A stretch of DNA of 64,000 nucleotides. It comes from an uncultured Bacteroidia bacterium (lineage in GTDB: Bacteria > Bacteroidota > Bacteroidia > Bacteroidales > UBA932). The translations under genes were made by a program, and so were the position numbers. Shown here piece by piece: positions 16,221 to 25,034 of this stretch; the stretch's first letter is position 1, and the number at the start of each line of letters is the position of its first letter. The stretch lies in assembly GCA_902769525.1 (NCBI GenBank), contig CACXPG010000001.1:215827-279826 (forward strand). The letters run 5' to 3'. The notes beneath the pieces are model-generated. The model had not been told where the DNA came from. It made no database searches and saw only the letters and a list, made by a program, of their open reading frames with translations.

Positions 16221-17192
16221 ATGAAAAATTTATTGTTGGCGGTTGCCGTAGCGGGCCTGGCGCTTTTGCCGCAAGGCCTTTCCGCACAGAAGAAGGCGAA
16301 GATTGACAAGAGGGCGGGGTATATGGAAGTGCCGTGGTTCCAGACTCATAACGATGAAAGCGTTGCCCTGACCGGACACGAGTTCATTCAGAAAGTCCAG
16401 GATATGGGCTTCTGGGATATGGAGGAACAGACCGTTGCCCAGATTCTGGCCGGCAACGTGCCTTCCGCTCTGAAGAAGTTCCGCAAGATTACATACACAG
16501 TAACTATTCGCCATCGATATCAAAGTTATACTCTTGAAGGTTTCCCGGATGGCCCCGTGAAAAACGAAACGCATAAGTATAAAGTTGAGATGTGGGTGCT
16601 CCCCGACTATCTGGCGGTGGGCAACGACCAGGATTTCGTACGTATGCCGATGGGGCCTCTGGCAGCCCAGAGAGTGGCCGACAGCCTGTACTGCAGCCTG
16701 CCGACGACTTTCCTTTCGGACAGGATAAACGAAGTGTCTGAAGGCAGAATCGAGATCTTCCCGTTCCGTCCGGTGGGAGACAGGAATATGAAACCGCTGT
16801 GCTTTGAAGACAGCAACAACGCCATCAACGCCCTGATGAGGTCAAAAGGGCTCAAATTCGGGCAGTTCGTCTCCGGACTGAAGAAAGACGTCGTCCTGAC
16901 CACAAGACTCGAAAACGAGCCGGATTATTATCGCCACGTGGCAATCTACGGATGGTTTCACCCGGACGGACATCCTCAGCAGCCGCTGTTTATCCGCCAC
17001 GGCAACTTCTACTCGGACTACAGCCACGGAATCCGCCTGATTTACCGCACCATCAAGATCGACGGAAAGGAATACGACCTGAGAGCCGTTCTGGAAGACC
17101 CGTTCCTGTTCCGCCTGGTCAGCAAGGAAGACGTGCCGTTCAAGCGCGCCTCCTACGACTGGCAGAAGCCGTGGCATTTCAAAGGCAGGTAA
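16221..17192 (+). CDS. Exported protein of unknown function
   Basis: This 323-residue protein has a Sec signal peptide (MKNLLLAVAVAGLALLPQGL, cleaved after SAQ). The mature part begins with basic residues and then an alpha/beta region. A distinctive C-terminal segment, IRHGNFYSDYSHGIRLIYRT, resembles a motif (DYSHGIRLI) seen in secreted proteins of unknown function in bacteria and fungi. A His-Asp pair in this motif and in YGWFHPDGHPQQP could bind metal or be catalytic; that is inference. It has its own TATCTTTG promoter. A REP-type repeat starts 53 bp after its stop and may act as terminator. Confidence 0.65.
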   Translation: MKNLLLAVAVAGLALLPQGLSAQKKAKIDKRAGYMEVPWFQTHNDESVALTGHEFIQKVQDMGFWDMEEQTVAQILAGNVPSALKKFRKITYTVTIRHRYQSYTLEGFPDGPVKNETHKYKVEMWVLPDYLAVGNDQDFVRMPMGPLAAQRVADSLYCSLPTTFLSDRINEVSEGRIEIFPFRPVGDRNMKPLCFEDSNNAINALMRSKGLKFGQFVSGLKKDVVLTTRLENEPDYYRHVAIYGWFHPDGHPQQPLFIRHGNFYSDYSHGIRLIYRTIKIDGKEYDLRAVLEDPFLFRLVSKEDVPFKRASYDWQKPWHFKGR

Positions 17193-17244
17193 GAAGAATC
17201 TTCAAAGGCAGATAAAACGTCTGATTCTCTAAAGTGTCCCCAAA

Positions 17245-17334
17245 AATGCGCCTGACTTCTCTATTTCGGCGAGGTCGGGAGCAAAAATGCCCCAAAATGT
17301 TCCCAACCTCTCTTTTCTAGCGAGGTTAGGAGCA
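17245..17334. repeat. 90-bp REP-like palindromic repeat, left copy
   Basis: This copy matches 18562-18651 over its full 90 bp with only scattered differences. The unit contains imperfect hairpins built from GAGGTTAGGAGC and its partner TCCCAACCTC; a central AAAAATGCCCCAAAATG separates them, and a second AACCTC/GAGGTT hairpin follows. This is the structure of REP/BIME elements that RAYT proteins cut and mobilise. In the same intergenic stretch (17193-17701) the purine-rich tandem repeat is the only other feature. Confidence 0.8.
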
Positions 17335-17531
17335 ACATCCTTATTTTTAATTGGTTCTGATGTTTCAAAAAGACAAATCTTTATTAAATTTGAAGTCCAG
17401 CAAGTAGTCTTTGCCTAAAAGGGCGGTCTAATGGGGAGGTGGACATATGTGAGAAGAGGAAAGTGTGTGAAATGGATGAAGGAAAGAGCGTGAAAACGGG
17501 TGTGGGAGAGAGAAGGGGTCGGATGGTAGGG

Positions 17532-17645
17532 ATGAGAGAGAAGAAGTTGGATGCGGCGGAGGGAGAAGAAGTTGGAAGAGGTGGAGGGAGAAGTAGTTGG
17601 AAGCGGCGGAGAGAGAAGAAGTTGGAAGAGGTGGAGGGAGAGAAG
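17532..17645 (+). repeat. 25-bp purine-rich tandem repeat
   Basis: GTTGGA recurs at 17546, 17571, 17596 and 17621, exactly 25 bp apart. The surrounding units (for example GGAGGGAGAAGAAGTTGG) are almost only A and G on the plus strand, so this is a polypurine tract with four or more copies. It lies between the left REP copy and the RAYT start at 17702. An open frame across it (17439-17675) reads as Lys/Glu/Gly repeats and is probably not a gene. Confidence 0.7.
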
Positions 17646-17701
17646 AGGTTTGAGGGGTTGGGTTTGGAGATTTGAAGATGGACTTTTAAGGAGTAAAGAC
17701 T

Positions 17702-18556
17702 ATGGAGAATTATTTTTGGCTTGTGTCTTCGGAACGTCTTAAAGACAAGCTGTGGTTTCGGGATGAGGAAGATTTCAAGGCTGGTATGAATTTGGTGGCG
17801 GTGGGGGCCGCTTTGAAAGAATGTGATGTGATGGCATTTGTTCTGATGTCAAACCACGTGCACTTTATCTTGGCTGGAGAAAGAGACTCCGCGATTCTTT
17901 TTCTAAACCGTCTTAAAACAAGATACTCGCGATACTTCCAGAAAAAATACGGGGTTTCCGCTCTTCTCAGGAAAAACTGCGTAGATTTCAGAAGTGTTCA
18001 TATCGGTGACGAATCTTTCGAGAGGGCTTTGGCATATGTGCAGATGAACAGTGTTGCAGCAAATATATGTCTTCACCCTTCTGCATACCCGTGGGGTACG
18101 GGAGACACTTTTTTCAGGCAGTACGCCCCTAAGGGCATAAGGGTAGGAGAGATGACGGCACGCTCCCTGGTCAGAACGCTTCACAGCAAAGTTCCTCTAC
18201 CGGAAGAATATATCGTTGATGAAAAAGGGTTTATCAATCCATATTCGTATGTACACGTCAAGTTTGTCGAATCTGTCTTTCGCACACCTAACAGAATGAA
18301 TTATTTCCTTCATGTCTCTTCCAAAGCCAAACATTTGAATGAAGGTCCTTCGTTTACCGATCAGCTACTGGTCACCGCCATACATGACCTCTCGGTCTCT
18401 CTTTTCAAAAAGAGTGGTTTTTCAGAACTCGACGAGAAGCAGCGGGCAGAAATACTTAAACAACTGAAACGCCGTTTTTCCTCAGATCCGAATCAACTTT
18501 CAAGGGTTACGGGCCTTAAATACGAGACCGTTTGCAATCTTTTGGATATGCCTTGA
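17702..18556 (+). CDS. REP-associated tyrosine transposase (RAYT, Y1/HUH)
   Basis: This 284-residue Y1 transposase has the HUH metal motif HVH (His52, His54, in MSNHVHFIL) and the single catalytic tyrosine Tyr112 (ERALAYVQMN). The C-terminal tail of about 120 residues includes a helix-turn-helix-like end (QLSRVTGLKYETVCNLLDMP), as in the longer Bacteroidota RAYTs. The start at 17702 follows AAGGAG by about 8 bases. RAYT proteins nick single-stranded DNA at REP palindromes and are thought to spread them through the genome. The two flanking 90-bp palindromic repeats are the expected substrates. All catalytic residues are present, so the gene may be active. Confidence 0.9.
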   Translation: MENYFWLVSSERLKDKLWFRDEEDFKAGMNLVAVGAALKECDVMAFVLMSNHVHFILAGERDSAILFLNRLKTRYSRYFQKKYGVSALLRKNCVDFRSVHIGDESFERALAYVQMNSVAANICLHPSAYPWGTGDTFFRQYAPKGIRVGEMTARSLVRTLHSKVPLPEEYIVDEKGFINPYSYVHVKFVESVFRTPNRMNYFLHVSSKAKHLNEGPSFTDQLLVTAIHDLSVSLFKKSGFSELDEKQRAEILKQLKRRFSSDPNQLSRVTGLKYETVCNLLDMP

Positions 18557-18561
18557 CAATG

Positions 18562-18651
18562 AATGCGCCCAACTTCTCTTTTTCGGCGAGGTTAGGAGCA
18601 AAAATGCCCCAAAATGTTCCCAACCTATCTTCCTCAGCGAGGTTAGGAGCA
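18562..18651. repeat. 90-bp REP-like palindromic repeat, right copy
   Basis: Begins 5 bp after the transposase stop codon and repeats 17245-17334 in the same orientation and length. It carries the same GAGGTTAGGAGC hairpins and the same central AAAAATGCCCCAAAATG. With the left copy it brackets the transposase gene. Confidence 0.8.
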
Positions 18652-18691
18652 GCGACGGGGAATAGAATGGTATATGTGTGGGTTGTATAGA

Positions 18692-18718
18692 CCCAGGGAG
18701 TCTTGCGTGGACCCTGGG
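18692..18718. other. Hairpin CCCAGGG-13-CCCTGGG
   Basis: A perfect 7-bp GC-rich inverted repeat (18692-18698 and 18712-18718) lies between the right REP copy and the terminator at 18749. Without a T-run it is not a terminator by itself; it may be part of a longer REP-related structure. Confidence 0.4.
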
Positions 18719-18748
18719 CCGCAACGGTTTAATTTTCAACGATATACA

Positions 18749-18781
18749 AAAAGCACCCCCTTGTTTCCAGGGAGTGCTTTT
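18749..18781. terminator. Bidirectional terminator between RAYT and the C25 operon
   Basis: AAAAGCAC (18749-18756) pairs with GTGCTTTT (18774-18781), with further CCCT/AGGG pairing inside. A-rich and T-rich flanks allow it to work for both the plus-strand transposase and the minus-strand operon that ends at 18837. Confidence 0.75.
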
Positions 18782-18836
18782 AGCATCTTGCTGAAGTTCA
18801 GCGCATTGCGGAGCACCATAGCCCCGTGCCGCCCCG

Positions 18837-21110
18837 CTACTTCAGGCGGTTGATGGTCTGTTCAATCTCCGCACGGAGTTCAGGCTCGAGGTCTGAGTTC
18901 TCGGCGAGGATCTTCTGGCAGCCATCGATGATCTCTTGCTTCCTGTAGGAATAGATGTACCATCCGAGGGCCTCAGCCATGTTAAGGCGGATTTCAAGGG
19001 AGTTGTCCTTGTCTGTGAGCATCTCCAGGAACTCAGGAATAGACTCGTGGAGGTTGCGGTTTCTGGTCATACGAATGTCAGCAACTCTAACCTTATCCTT
19101 GCCGTTCTTGTCGAGGATGGACTCGACGGTCTTCAGGTATTTCTTTTCGCTTGAGTTTATAGAGGTTTCAACCTCCTTGACAACCTCATCATTGTTGAGG
19201 TATGTCATAGTCGGCTTAACTTTCTCAAACGCTTCCCTGAGAGCCTGGTGCTTTATGTTAAGGAAGTTGGTTGAGATGTTGTAGTTGACTCTCTTTGCCT
19301 CCGGATAGTTTACGAACACATCCAGCATGGTTTCAAACACTCTAGGGTCTCCGTTCCTTGAGCAAAGATCTGCTGCACGGCGCCTTACAACTTCATAGCG
19401 ATCTTTCAGGCCGAGTTTGATGGCCTCTACAAAGGTGTCATTGTCCATGCGGGAGAGAAGAGTCAGGCACTCCATTCTTACGGTTCCGAACTTGGAGTCT
19501 TTCATCTTCTCCAGAATCTCTGTTGAAGAAATCTGGTTCAGGTCTCTGAGCATGCGAAGAGCCACGTTCTGGACTGCAGGATAAGGGCTGTCGAGCTGGC
19601 TTCTCCAGAAGGCGCCATTGTTGCGGTTGGCGGCGATAACGCCTCTGAATTCAGTGTCGGCCCCGCTGGCAAAGTGGAAGGTAGGGTCGCCGATAAGATG
19701 ACCCTCCAAGGTAGGAACAAGGCGGTTGTACTCGCCGATCCTGGCTCCCAGGGAGATGATTCCCACGCACTCGTAGGTCCACTTGTCCTGGAGAACGTTC
19801 ACGGTGTTGCCCTGGCAGACTATGGTTCTTCCGTTTCCGAAGATGTAGTAGCCGCTGATGTTGCCCTTGCGGTGGAACGATCCGTTGTAGCAGGCGTTGA
19901 ACATCACGAAGTAAGGCTGAGGATTGAAGCCCTTGAGGTCTTTCAGGTCGATGATGATGAGCCTTCTGTCTTCCTTGGACTTCTCGGCGGCGGCCTTTCT
20001 CTCTTCTGGAGTAAAGTTCCGGATTCTCCACCACTCGTCGAAGAACTTAGGAGTTACGTGGAAGTCTTTGCAGAGAGTGTCCTGAAGTCTCTTGGCGTAC
20101 TCGGTAACTTCCTCGTCGCTCATTCCGGCTTTCTTCCTCTTGGCGGTTTCCTTGCTCATGATGTCGTATGGGCCAGAATCCCAGCCCCAGCCGTGGCGGT
20201 ACTTCTCCGCATAGTCCGTAGGGGTCTCCTTGTTCGGAATCTCGGAGATGTGCTGCTTGTCGATGCTTCCGTGCTCGTTGAAGAAGATTGCGTCAACTTC
20301 CGGCCTCTGGAGCTCGTCGAACAGGCGGTACTTCATATAGTCCTCGTGACGGAAATTCAGCTGCTTGAGGTTGCGGGAAGAGTTCTTTACAAACTGGAAG
20401 TTTTCCTCCAGGGTGATGCTCTCGTCCATCCAGGTGATCAGACAGTCACTGTTGTAGCCGTGGCCGGCGAAGGTCACGATGTTGTCCAGTGTGTTCTGCA
20501 TCTTGTGGGCCTCCACGCATTTCTCAAGGAAGGTTGCGATTGCCTCATACTTGTCCCCGCCCAGTTCTGCCGGATACTTGATCCTGGCGGAATAGTAGGT
20601 AGGATTAAGATGCTGGGCGCAGTCGGTCTTCAGGTTGTAGTAGAAGAAGTCCGTGTCCACGCTGTCTCTTCCGAGATACTCGAAGTCGAGGTTGAGGTCA
20701 TCGTAGAAGCGGTCGCTTCCCACGCTGGACTCGTTGCGGTCAAACTTGTCCTCGTCCATCTTGAAGGCGGTGGTCATGTGCTGGGCGTTGCGCACCATTG
20801 CGACAGGAATGTCGCCGATGAGCACGATACCTTCCATGTTCTTTGCCTTCTTGTAGAGTTTCTTGAGCTCGTTCCTCAGCTGCATAGGGTTCTCCCAGTC
20901 GCCTCTGAGAATGTAAGTGGAAAGGCCGTCTGCCTGAGTTGCATCGCGATAATCATACACCTGTTTCTGGCAGGCGTTGAAGGTGGCGTTGTCGATGACG
21001 ATAACGAAGGCGTTGCCCTTCTTTACGGTAGGCTTCTCGACCTTTATGTTCTGCCCCATCAGGGAAACGGTGAGGCAAACTGAAACTATTGCTAAAAATA
21101 TCTTTTTCAT
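18837..21110 (-). CDS. C25 (gingipain-like) caspase-fold peptidase with HEAT-like tail, copy B
   Basis: This 757-residue protein has a Sec signal peptide (MKKIFLAIVSVCLTVSLMGQ). The catalytic half shows the C25 pattern: VLIGDIPVAMV, SDRFYDDL, AGHGYNSD (His217), FFNEHGS (His280) and MFNACYNGSF (Cys407). The Cys motif corresponds to the ACVNGDF of gingipain R, and His217 or His280 is the partner. Between His280 and Cys407 lies a 120-residue insert rich in Lys and Glu. After about residue 500 the protein becomes short helical repeats (MRMLRDLNQISSTEILEKMK, MECLTLLSRM and similar) of HEAT type. No type IX secretion C-terminal domain is visible. It lies 10 bp from its paralogue. Periplasmic or surface proteolysis is likely, but the substrate is unknown. 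Confidence 0.8.
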   Translation of the reverse strand: MKKIFLAIVSVCLTVSLMGQNIKVEKPTVKKGNAFVIVIDNATFNACQKQVYDYRDATQADGLSTYILRGDWENPMQLRNELKKLYKKAKNMEGIVLIGDIPVAMVRNAQHMTTAFKMDEDKFDRNESSVGSDRFYDDLNLDFEYLGRDSVDTDFFYYNLKTDCAQHLNPTYYSARIKYPAELGGDKYEAIATFLEKCVEAHKMQNTLDNIVTFAGHGYNSDCLITWMDESITLEENFQFVKNSSRNLKQLNFRHEDYMKYRLFDELQRPEVDAIFFNEHGSIDKQHISEIPNKETPTDYAEKYRHGWGWDSGPYDIMSKETAKRKKAGMSDEEVTEYAKRLQDTLCKDFHVTPKFFDEWWRIRNFTPEERKAAAEKSKEDRRLIIIDLKDLKGFNPQPYFVMFNACYNGSFHRKGNISGYYIFGNGRTIVCQGNTVNVLQDKWTYECVGIISLGARIGEYNRLVPTLEGHLIGDPTFHFASGADTEFRGVIAANRNNGAFWRSQLDSPYPAVQNVALRMLRDLNQISSTEILEKMKDSKFGTVRMECLTLLSRMDNDTFVEAIKLGLKDRYEVVRRRAADLCSRNGDPRVFETMLDVFVNYPEAKRVNYNISTNFLNIKHQALREAFEKVKPTMTYLNNDEVVKEVETSINSSEKKYLKTVESILDKNGKDKVRVADIRMTRNRNLHESIPEFLEMLTDKDNSLEIRLNMAEALGWYIYSYRKQEIIDGCQKILAENSDLEPELRAEIEQTINRLK

Positions 21111-21120
21111 ATCTGCCTCC

Positions 21121-23277
21121 TTATTTCTTTGATGTTAAACGGGTAACGGCGCCGGTCAGGGCAGGAATCATCTCCTTAGGAGTGTTGCTGTCCTTGAGAA
21201 GCTTGTTGCAGGAATCGATGATGTCCTGCTTGCGGTAAGAGAGTCTCCACCAGGCAAGGGATTCGGCCATAAGGGTGCGGATGAAAGTGTCATCCTCCGG
21301 ATCTTCCATAACCTTCAGGCACTGGTCAAGGTTCTGGTGATAAGGACGGTTCCTCAGGAACTGGATGTAGGAAACCCTGTAGCCGGACTTCTTGCTCTTG
21401 TCGGCAATGCTCTTGATGGACTCTGCTCCAGGATTCTCCTCGACAAGCTTCAGCAGGAATGCCCTGTCCTTGTCGGCATTGTAATAGTGGCGGTCCTGGA
21501 AGTAGTTGTTGATGGCGTCGGAAGCCTGGTTCTTGTCAAAGCAGAGCAGGGCCTGTGTACCCTGGAACACAACTCTTGTTGCGTGCACGTCGTTCACGTA
21601 TGCGCCGACCAGATAAGGCAGGAACTGCTCGTCGCCGATCTGTCCCATGCGGGTGACGGCAATACGGCGGATGTACTCGAAGCTGTCAGTTACGGCAAGC
21701 TTGAGAGCCTCGCGGTAGTTGTTGTCGGCGATTCTTTCCAGAAGCCTCAGGGAGTTGTACCTTACGATTGCGTAAGGAGACTCCTTGAACTTCTTCAGCA
21801 GAATGTCGGAAATGCCAGGATAATTGCCTTCGAACAGCTTTATCTCAGCCATGTTCTGAAGCTCAGGGTTAGGGTCGTTCAGACGGCCTGCCCAATAGTT
21901 GTTGTCCTTTATGGCGAGCACCTCGTTCAGGTTCTCGTCTGTCCTTTCGGCTGCGAAATGGAATGTAGGGTCGCCGATGATATGGCTCTCCAGGATGTTG
22001 ATGTGCTGAGCCCAGAGACCTACCCTAACTCCGTTTCCGAGAAGGCCGAGAAGGTCGAACGCGCTCTTGTCCTGAAGAACGTTCACGCTGTTTGCGAAAC
22101 CAACCACGCAGTTGCCTTTTGCCATTATGAACTTGCCGGCGATGAAGTCAGGATTGCGGTAGTCTCCGTTGTAGCAGGCGTCAAAGATGACCATCCTGGC
22201 GTTAGGGGCGATATCGTTGATCTCCTCGAGGATGATTCCTTCCTGAAGGTCAAGCAGGGAATCGGCGGCTATTGCCTTAGGGTCCTTGTAGTCTGCATAC
22301 CAGGTGGAGTCAAGTCCCCACTCCTCGCAGATTTTCTTTGCGCGGTCCACATTCCTGCGGGCGATGGTGCGCAGATAGTTGTGGAGATAGTCCGAAGGTT
22401 TCTGGTTTTCAGGAGCTCCGGAAAGATACATCCTGAACCAGTCTCCGTGCTCGTGGAACACCATAAAGTCCACATCCGGACGGCGGAGTTCCTTGATCAC
22501 GTAAGGCTTCATGTAGTCCTCCATGCTGTAGCGCAGATAGCGGGCCTCGCCTTCCTTCTTGAATACGTCCGGGAACTGCTCGTTGACGATCTGCTGCTCG
22601 CCTCTCCAGGCCGTGATGGAATTGGAATATGATCCGTGGCCGGTGTAGGAAACAAACTGGTCGAACTTGTTGCCAGACTTGTGCTCCCTTACGGCTTTCT
22701 CCAGATAGGCGGCAATCTGCTTGCAGCCGCATCCGTTGCTCTTCTGGGCCTGGATTCTGCCGGAGTAGATGTCGCACTCGATGTAAGGAGTGCTGTCAGG
22801 AGCCAGTTCATAAAAGTGGTGCAGTCCCTTTGTGGAATCCGCGATCTTGTTGAACTTGAGGTCGAAGTCATCGTAGAAACGGTCTGAAGGCACGGCCACA
22901 ACCTCGAGAGGGTTCTTTCTCTCGTCCATCTTGTAGGCAGATGTCATATACTGGGCCTTCATCACCATTGCAATAGGTATATCGCCGATGAAAACAGTTC
23001 CTTCAAGGTTGTTCTCCCTGTAGAGTTTCTTGAGAATGTCCTTGACCTGCTCAGGGCTCTCCCAATCGGCGGATACGATGAATGTCGGAAGACCCTCGCT
23101 CTCGATTGTCTTCTTGTATTCGGCGATCTGCGGAGCGCACTTTTCAAGTGTGTGGTTGTCTACTATCACTGCAAACGATGTCTTGCCCTTGACAGTTGGC
23201 GCCTCGATTGTCTGGGCGAAGGCTGTCAGGCAGCTGAACATCAGCACAAGTGCTATAGACATCAGTCTTTTTGTCAT
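21121..23277 (-). CDS. C25 (gingipain-like) caspase-fold peptidase with HEAT-like tail, copy A
   Basis: This 718-residue paralogue of the downstream gene aligns with it from the signal peptide (MTKRLMSIALVLMFSCLTAF) through to the C-terminus. Its motifs are TVFIGDIPIAMV, SDRFYDDF, YTGHGSYSNS (His214), FHEHGDW (His277) and IFDACYNGDY (Cys368), so the catalytic residues are intact. The C-terminal 230 residues are HEAT-like helical repeats, ending with a near copy of the other protein's ESLAWWRLSYRKQDIIDSC region. The pair probably arose by duplication. It is the first of the two peptidase genes and is separated from the DUF6850-like gene by a hairpin terminator, so some reads may start or stop there. 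Confidence 0.8.
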   Translation of the reverse strand: MTKRLMSIALVLMFSCLTAFAQTIEAPTVKGKTSFAVIVDNHTLEKCAPQIAEYKKTIESEGLPTFIVSADWESPEQVKDILKKLYRENNLEGTVFIGDIPIAMVMKAQYMTSAYKMDERKNPLEVVAVPSDRFYDDFDLKFNKIADSTKGLHHFYELAPDSTPYIECDIYSGRIQAQKSNGCGCKQIAAYLEKAVREHKSGNKFDQFVSYTGHGSYSNSITAWRGEQQIVNEQFPDVFKKEGEARYLRYSMEDYMKPYVIKELRRPDVDFMVFHEHGDWFRMYLSGAPENQKPSDYLHNYLRTIARRNVDRAKKICEEWGLDSTWYADYKDPKAIAADSLLDLQEGIILEEINDIAPNARMVIFDACYNGDYRNPDFIAGKFIMAKGNCVVGFANSVNVLQDKSAFDLLGLLGNGVRVGLWAQHINILESHIIGDPTFHFAAERTDENLNEVLAIKDNNYWAGRLNDPNPELQNMAEIKLFEGNYPGISDILLKKFKESPYAIVRYNSLRLLERIADNNYREALKLAVTDSFEYIRRIAVTRMGQIGDEQFLPYLVGAYVNDVHATRVVFQGTQALLCFDKNQASDAINNYFQDRHYYNADKDRAFLLKLVEENPGAESIKSIADKSKKSGYRVSYIQFLRNRPYHQNLDQCLKVMEDPEDDTFIRTLMAESLAWWRLSYRKQDIIDSCNKLLKDSNTPKEMIPALTGAVTRLTSKK

Positions 23278-23310
23278 TATGTTTCTCCTGTTTTAAACGT
23301 TAATAGTGAA

Positions 23311-23345
23311 AAAAGAGGGCCGGCCACAGGGGTCAGCCCTCCTTT
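23311..23345 (-). terminator. Hairpin between the barrel gene and the C25 pair
   Basis: On the minus strand, GGAGGGC and GCCCTC form a stem followed by six Ts, 15 bp past the stop of the DUF6850-like gene and 34 bp before the C25 copy A start. It probably ends most transcripts or reduces expression of the peptidase pair. Confidence 0.65.
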
Positions 23346-23359
23346 TCAGGTTTGCGATA

Positions 23360-25012
23360 CTAGAAGGTAAGTCCCACCTTTACGGAAACCAGGTTCCTGC
23401 GTCCGAAGATGCTCTTCTCCTGGTCTGCTCCGTGATAAGGAGCAAGGAACGGGAACTTCTTGACTGCAGCTCCCCATGTGGTGTTGTCGCCGCTTGGCTT
23501 GAAGTTCTCATATCCGACAGAAACGAACAGAGAAGACAGGCTCTTGATGCCGCAGAAGCTGTAAGTGAGGTTGAATCCCCACTTGGTGTAGTCTGAGCTC
23601 TGGTAGATGAAGTCCATCAGGGCAAAGTCTGTGAAGGCCTTGTTGTTTTCCTTTACTCCGCCGTAGTCAAACGTACCCCTTGAGTTGTTGTTCACGCCGC
23701 CGTTAACGTTAACGGTGAAGACGTTCTTGGTATCAATAACCCAGTTGTAGGTTACGTCTGCGCCAAAGAACAGGTTGTTGATCTGCTTGTGGGTCTCAGG
23801 CACATAGTAAGTGAAGTTGTCCTTTACGCTCTTTGCGTTCAGGCCGAACTTCCAGGTGTAGGAGTCACCCTCGGCGATTATGTAGTCCAGGTTGAAAGTC
23901 TGAGTCCTCTTGTGGAACTTTGACCTCTCGAACATGGCGTCGGTGATGTAGCTCTGGATCTCGTAGGTGTTGTCGTAAGTCTGGAAGTACTCGATACCTC
24001 TCATGTCGTTGTTGTCAAAACGGTAGCGGAAGAATACGCGGTCCTTCTCTGTAGCGTTGTACTGAGCTGCAAAGTTGGCTCCCCATACGGTCTTCTTTAC
24101 TGTACCGGACATCTGAGGCTTGGTGTAGTTGCACAGAACGTCCTCAACCCTGTACTGATAGTCTCCTGAAAGAAGCACCTTGAACTTCTCGTTCTTGAAG
24201 CTGTACTGGAGGCTTCCACCCAGAGAGTTGGCATTGTAGTTACGCAGTCTGTTGATACCTGCGAAAGATGCCAGAACGCCTTCGTTGAAGAAACCTGGAG
24301 CAACCATTTCCCAGCCCTTCTGGTCCTTGAGGTGGTTCACGTTCTCAGGAGATCCGTCCTCACGGTAGCTGGTGTAGTGGAACACTGCTCCCAGAGCATT
24401 GCTAGGATCAAACTCCCAAACGATTGAAGGCATAACATTCAGGTCGGAAACCCTGGTCAGAGGACGAGGGTCCAGCTGCTTGGCTGCGATAGCTGCCTTG
24501 TAGCCTCCTGCGATACCGATAATCAGATGGTTGTTGATCAGGCGAGGGAAACCAGCCTTGAATTTCATGTCGTAAGTCTGGTTCTTCCATTTGCTCACGT
24601 TCTCGTCAGCAACGAAGAAAGGCATGTCACGGGTAGGGTCTGCAAGGGTGGCGTTCCACTTGGCTCCGGAGATATCATCTTTTGTATAGGTGAACTCTCC
24701 CCAGAGGTACATGTTGCCCACGTTCTTGTAGATACCGCCACCGTCGGTATGGAATACCAGGGAATTGATCTTCTCGCCGACCTGTTTAGGCTTGAAGTCT
24801 CCCTTCTTGTAGTCGTATCCGGCAAATGCGTTGGCCATAAGGGTAGGAGCGTCTACCATACCTCCGGCAGCATTTTCGGTGTTGCTAGTCCAGATGTTTT
24901 CCAGAGCCGCCCTTTCAATGGCTGCCTTGGTAGCTGTCTGAGCCATGGCCACATAACCGGCAAACAAAACCGGAACCAGTATGGCCGCTATCTTGAATAT
25001 CTTGTTCTTCAT
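23360..25012 (-). CDS. DUF6850-type outer-membrane beta-barrel protein
   Basis: The start at 25012 gives MKNKIFKIAAILVPVLFAGY and a signal peptide cleaved after MAQ; an ATG three codons earlier is possible. The mature protein of about 530 residues is rich in alternating aromatic beta strands and ends NLVSVKVGLTF, whose terminal Phe suits barrel insertion. The N-terminal segment AAIERAALENIWTSNTENAA fits the DUF6850 family of Bacteroidota, encoded next to DUF4876 and TonB receptor genes. The family's role is not known; a barrel partner of the receptor is plausible. It follows DUF4876 by 22 bp. Confidence 0.75.
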   Translation of the reverse strand: MKNKIFKIAAILVPVLFAGYVAMAQTATKAAIERAALENIWTSNTENAAGGMVDAPTLMANAFAGYDYKKGDFKPKQVGEKINSLVFHTDGGGIYKNVGNMYLWGEFTYTKDDISGAKWNATLADPTRDMPFFVADENVSKWKNQTYDMKFKAGFPRLINNHLIIGIAGGYKAAIAAKQLDPRPLTRVSDLNVMPSIVWEFDPSNALGAVFHYTSYREDGSPENVNHLKDQKGWEMVAPGFFNEGVLASFAGINRLRNYNANSLGGSLQYSFKNEKFKVLLSGDYQYRVEDVLCNYTKPQMSGTVKKTVWGANFAAQYNATEKDRVFFRYRFDNNDMRGIEYFQTYDNTYEIQSYITDAMFERSKFHKRTQTFNLDYIIAEGDSYTWKFGLNAKSVKDNFTYYVPETHKQINNLFFGADVTYNWVIDTKNVFTVNVNGGVNNNSRGTFDYGGVKENNKAFTDFALMDFIYQSSDYTKWGFNLTYSFCGIKSLSSLFVSVGYENFKPSGDNTTWGAAVKKFPFLAPYHGADQEKSIFGRRNLVSVKVGLTF

Positions 25013-25034
25013 AACAATCATCTTTTACGCGTTA

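Noticed and set aside
17532..17645. CRISPR array
   Set aside because: Units are contiguous 25-bp repeats without spacers and almost only purines.
17439..17675. Open frame across the polypurine repeat
   Set aside because: Only Lys, Glu, Gly and Arg repeats generated by the DNA repeat; no ribosome binding site or family.
19674..22632. Long plus-strand frames opposite the C25 peptidases
   Set aside because: Antisense shadows of high-GC third positions; the minus-strand products carry signal peptides and catalytic residues.
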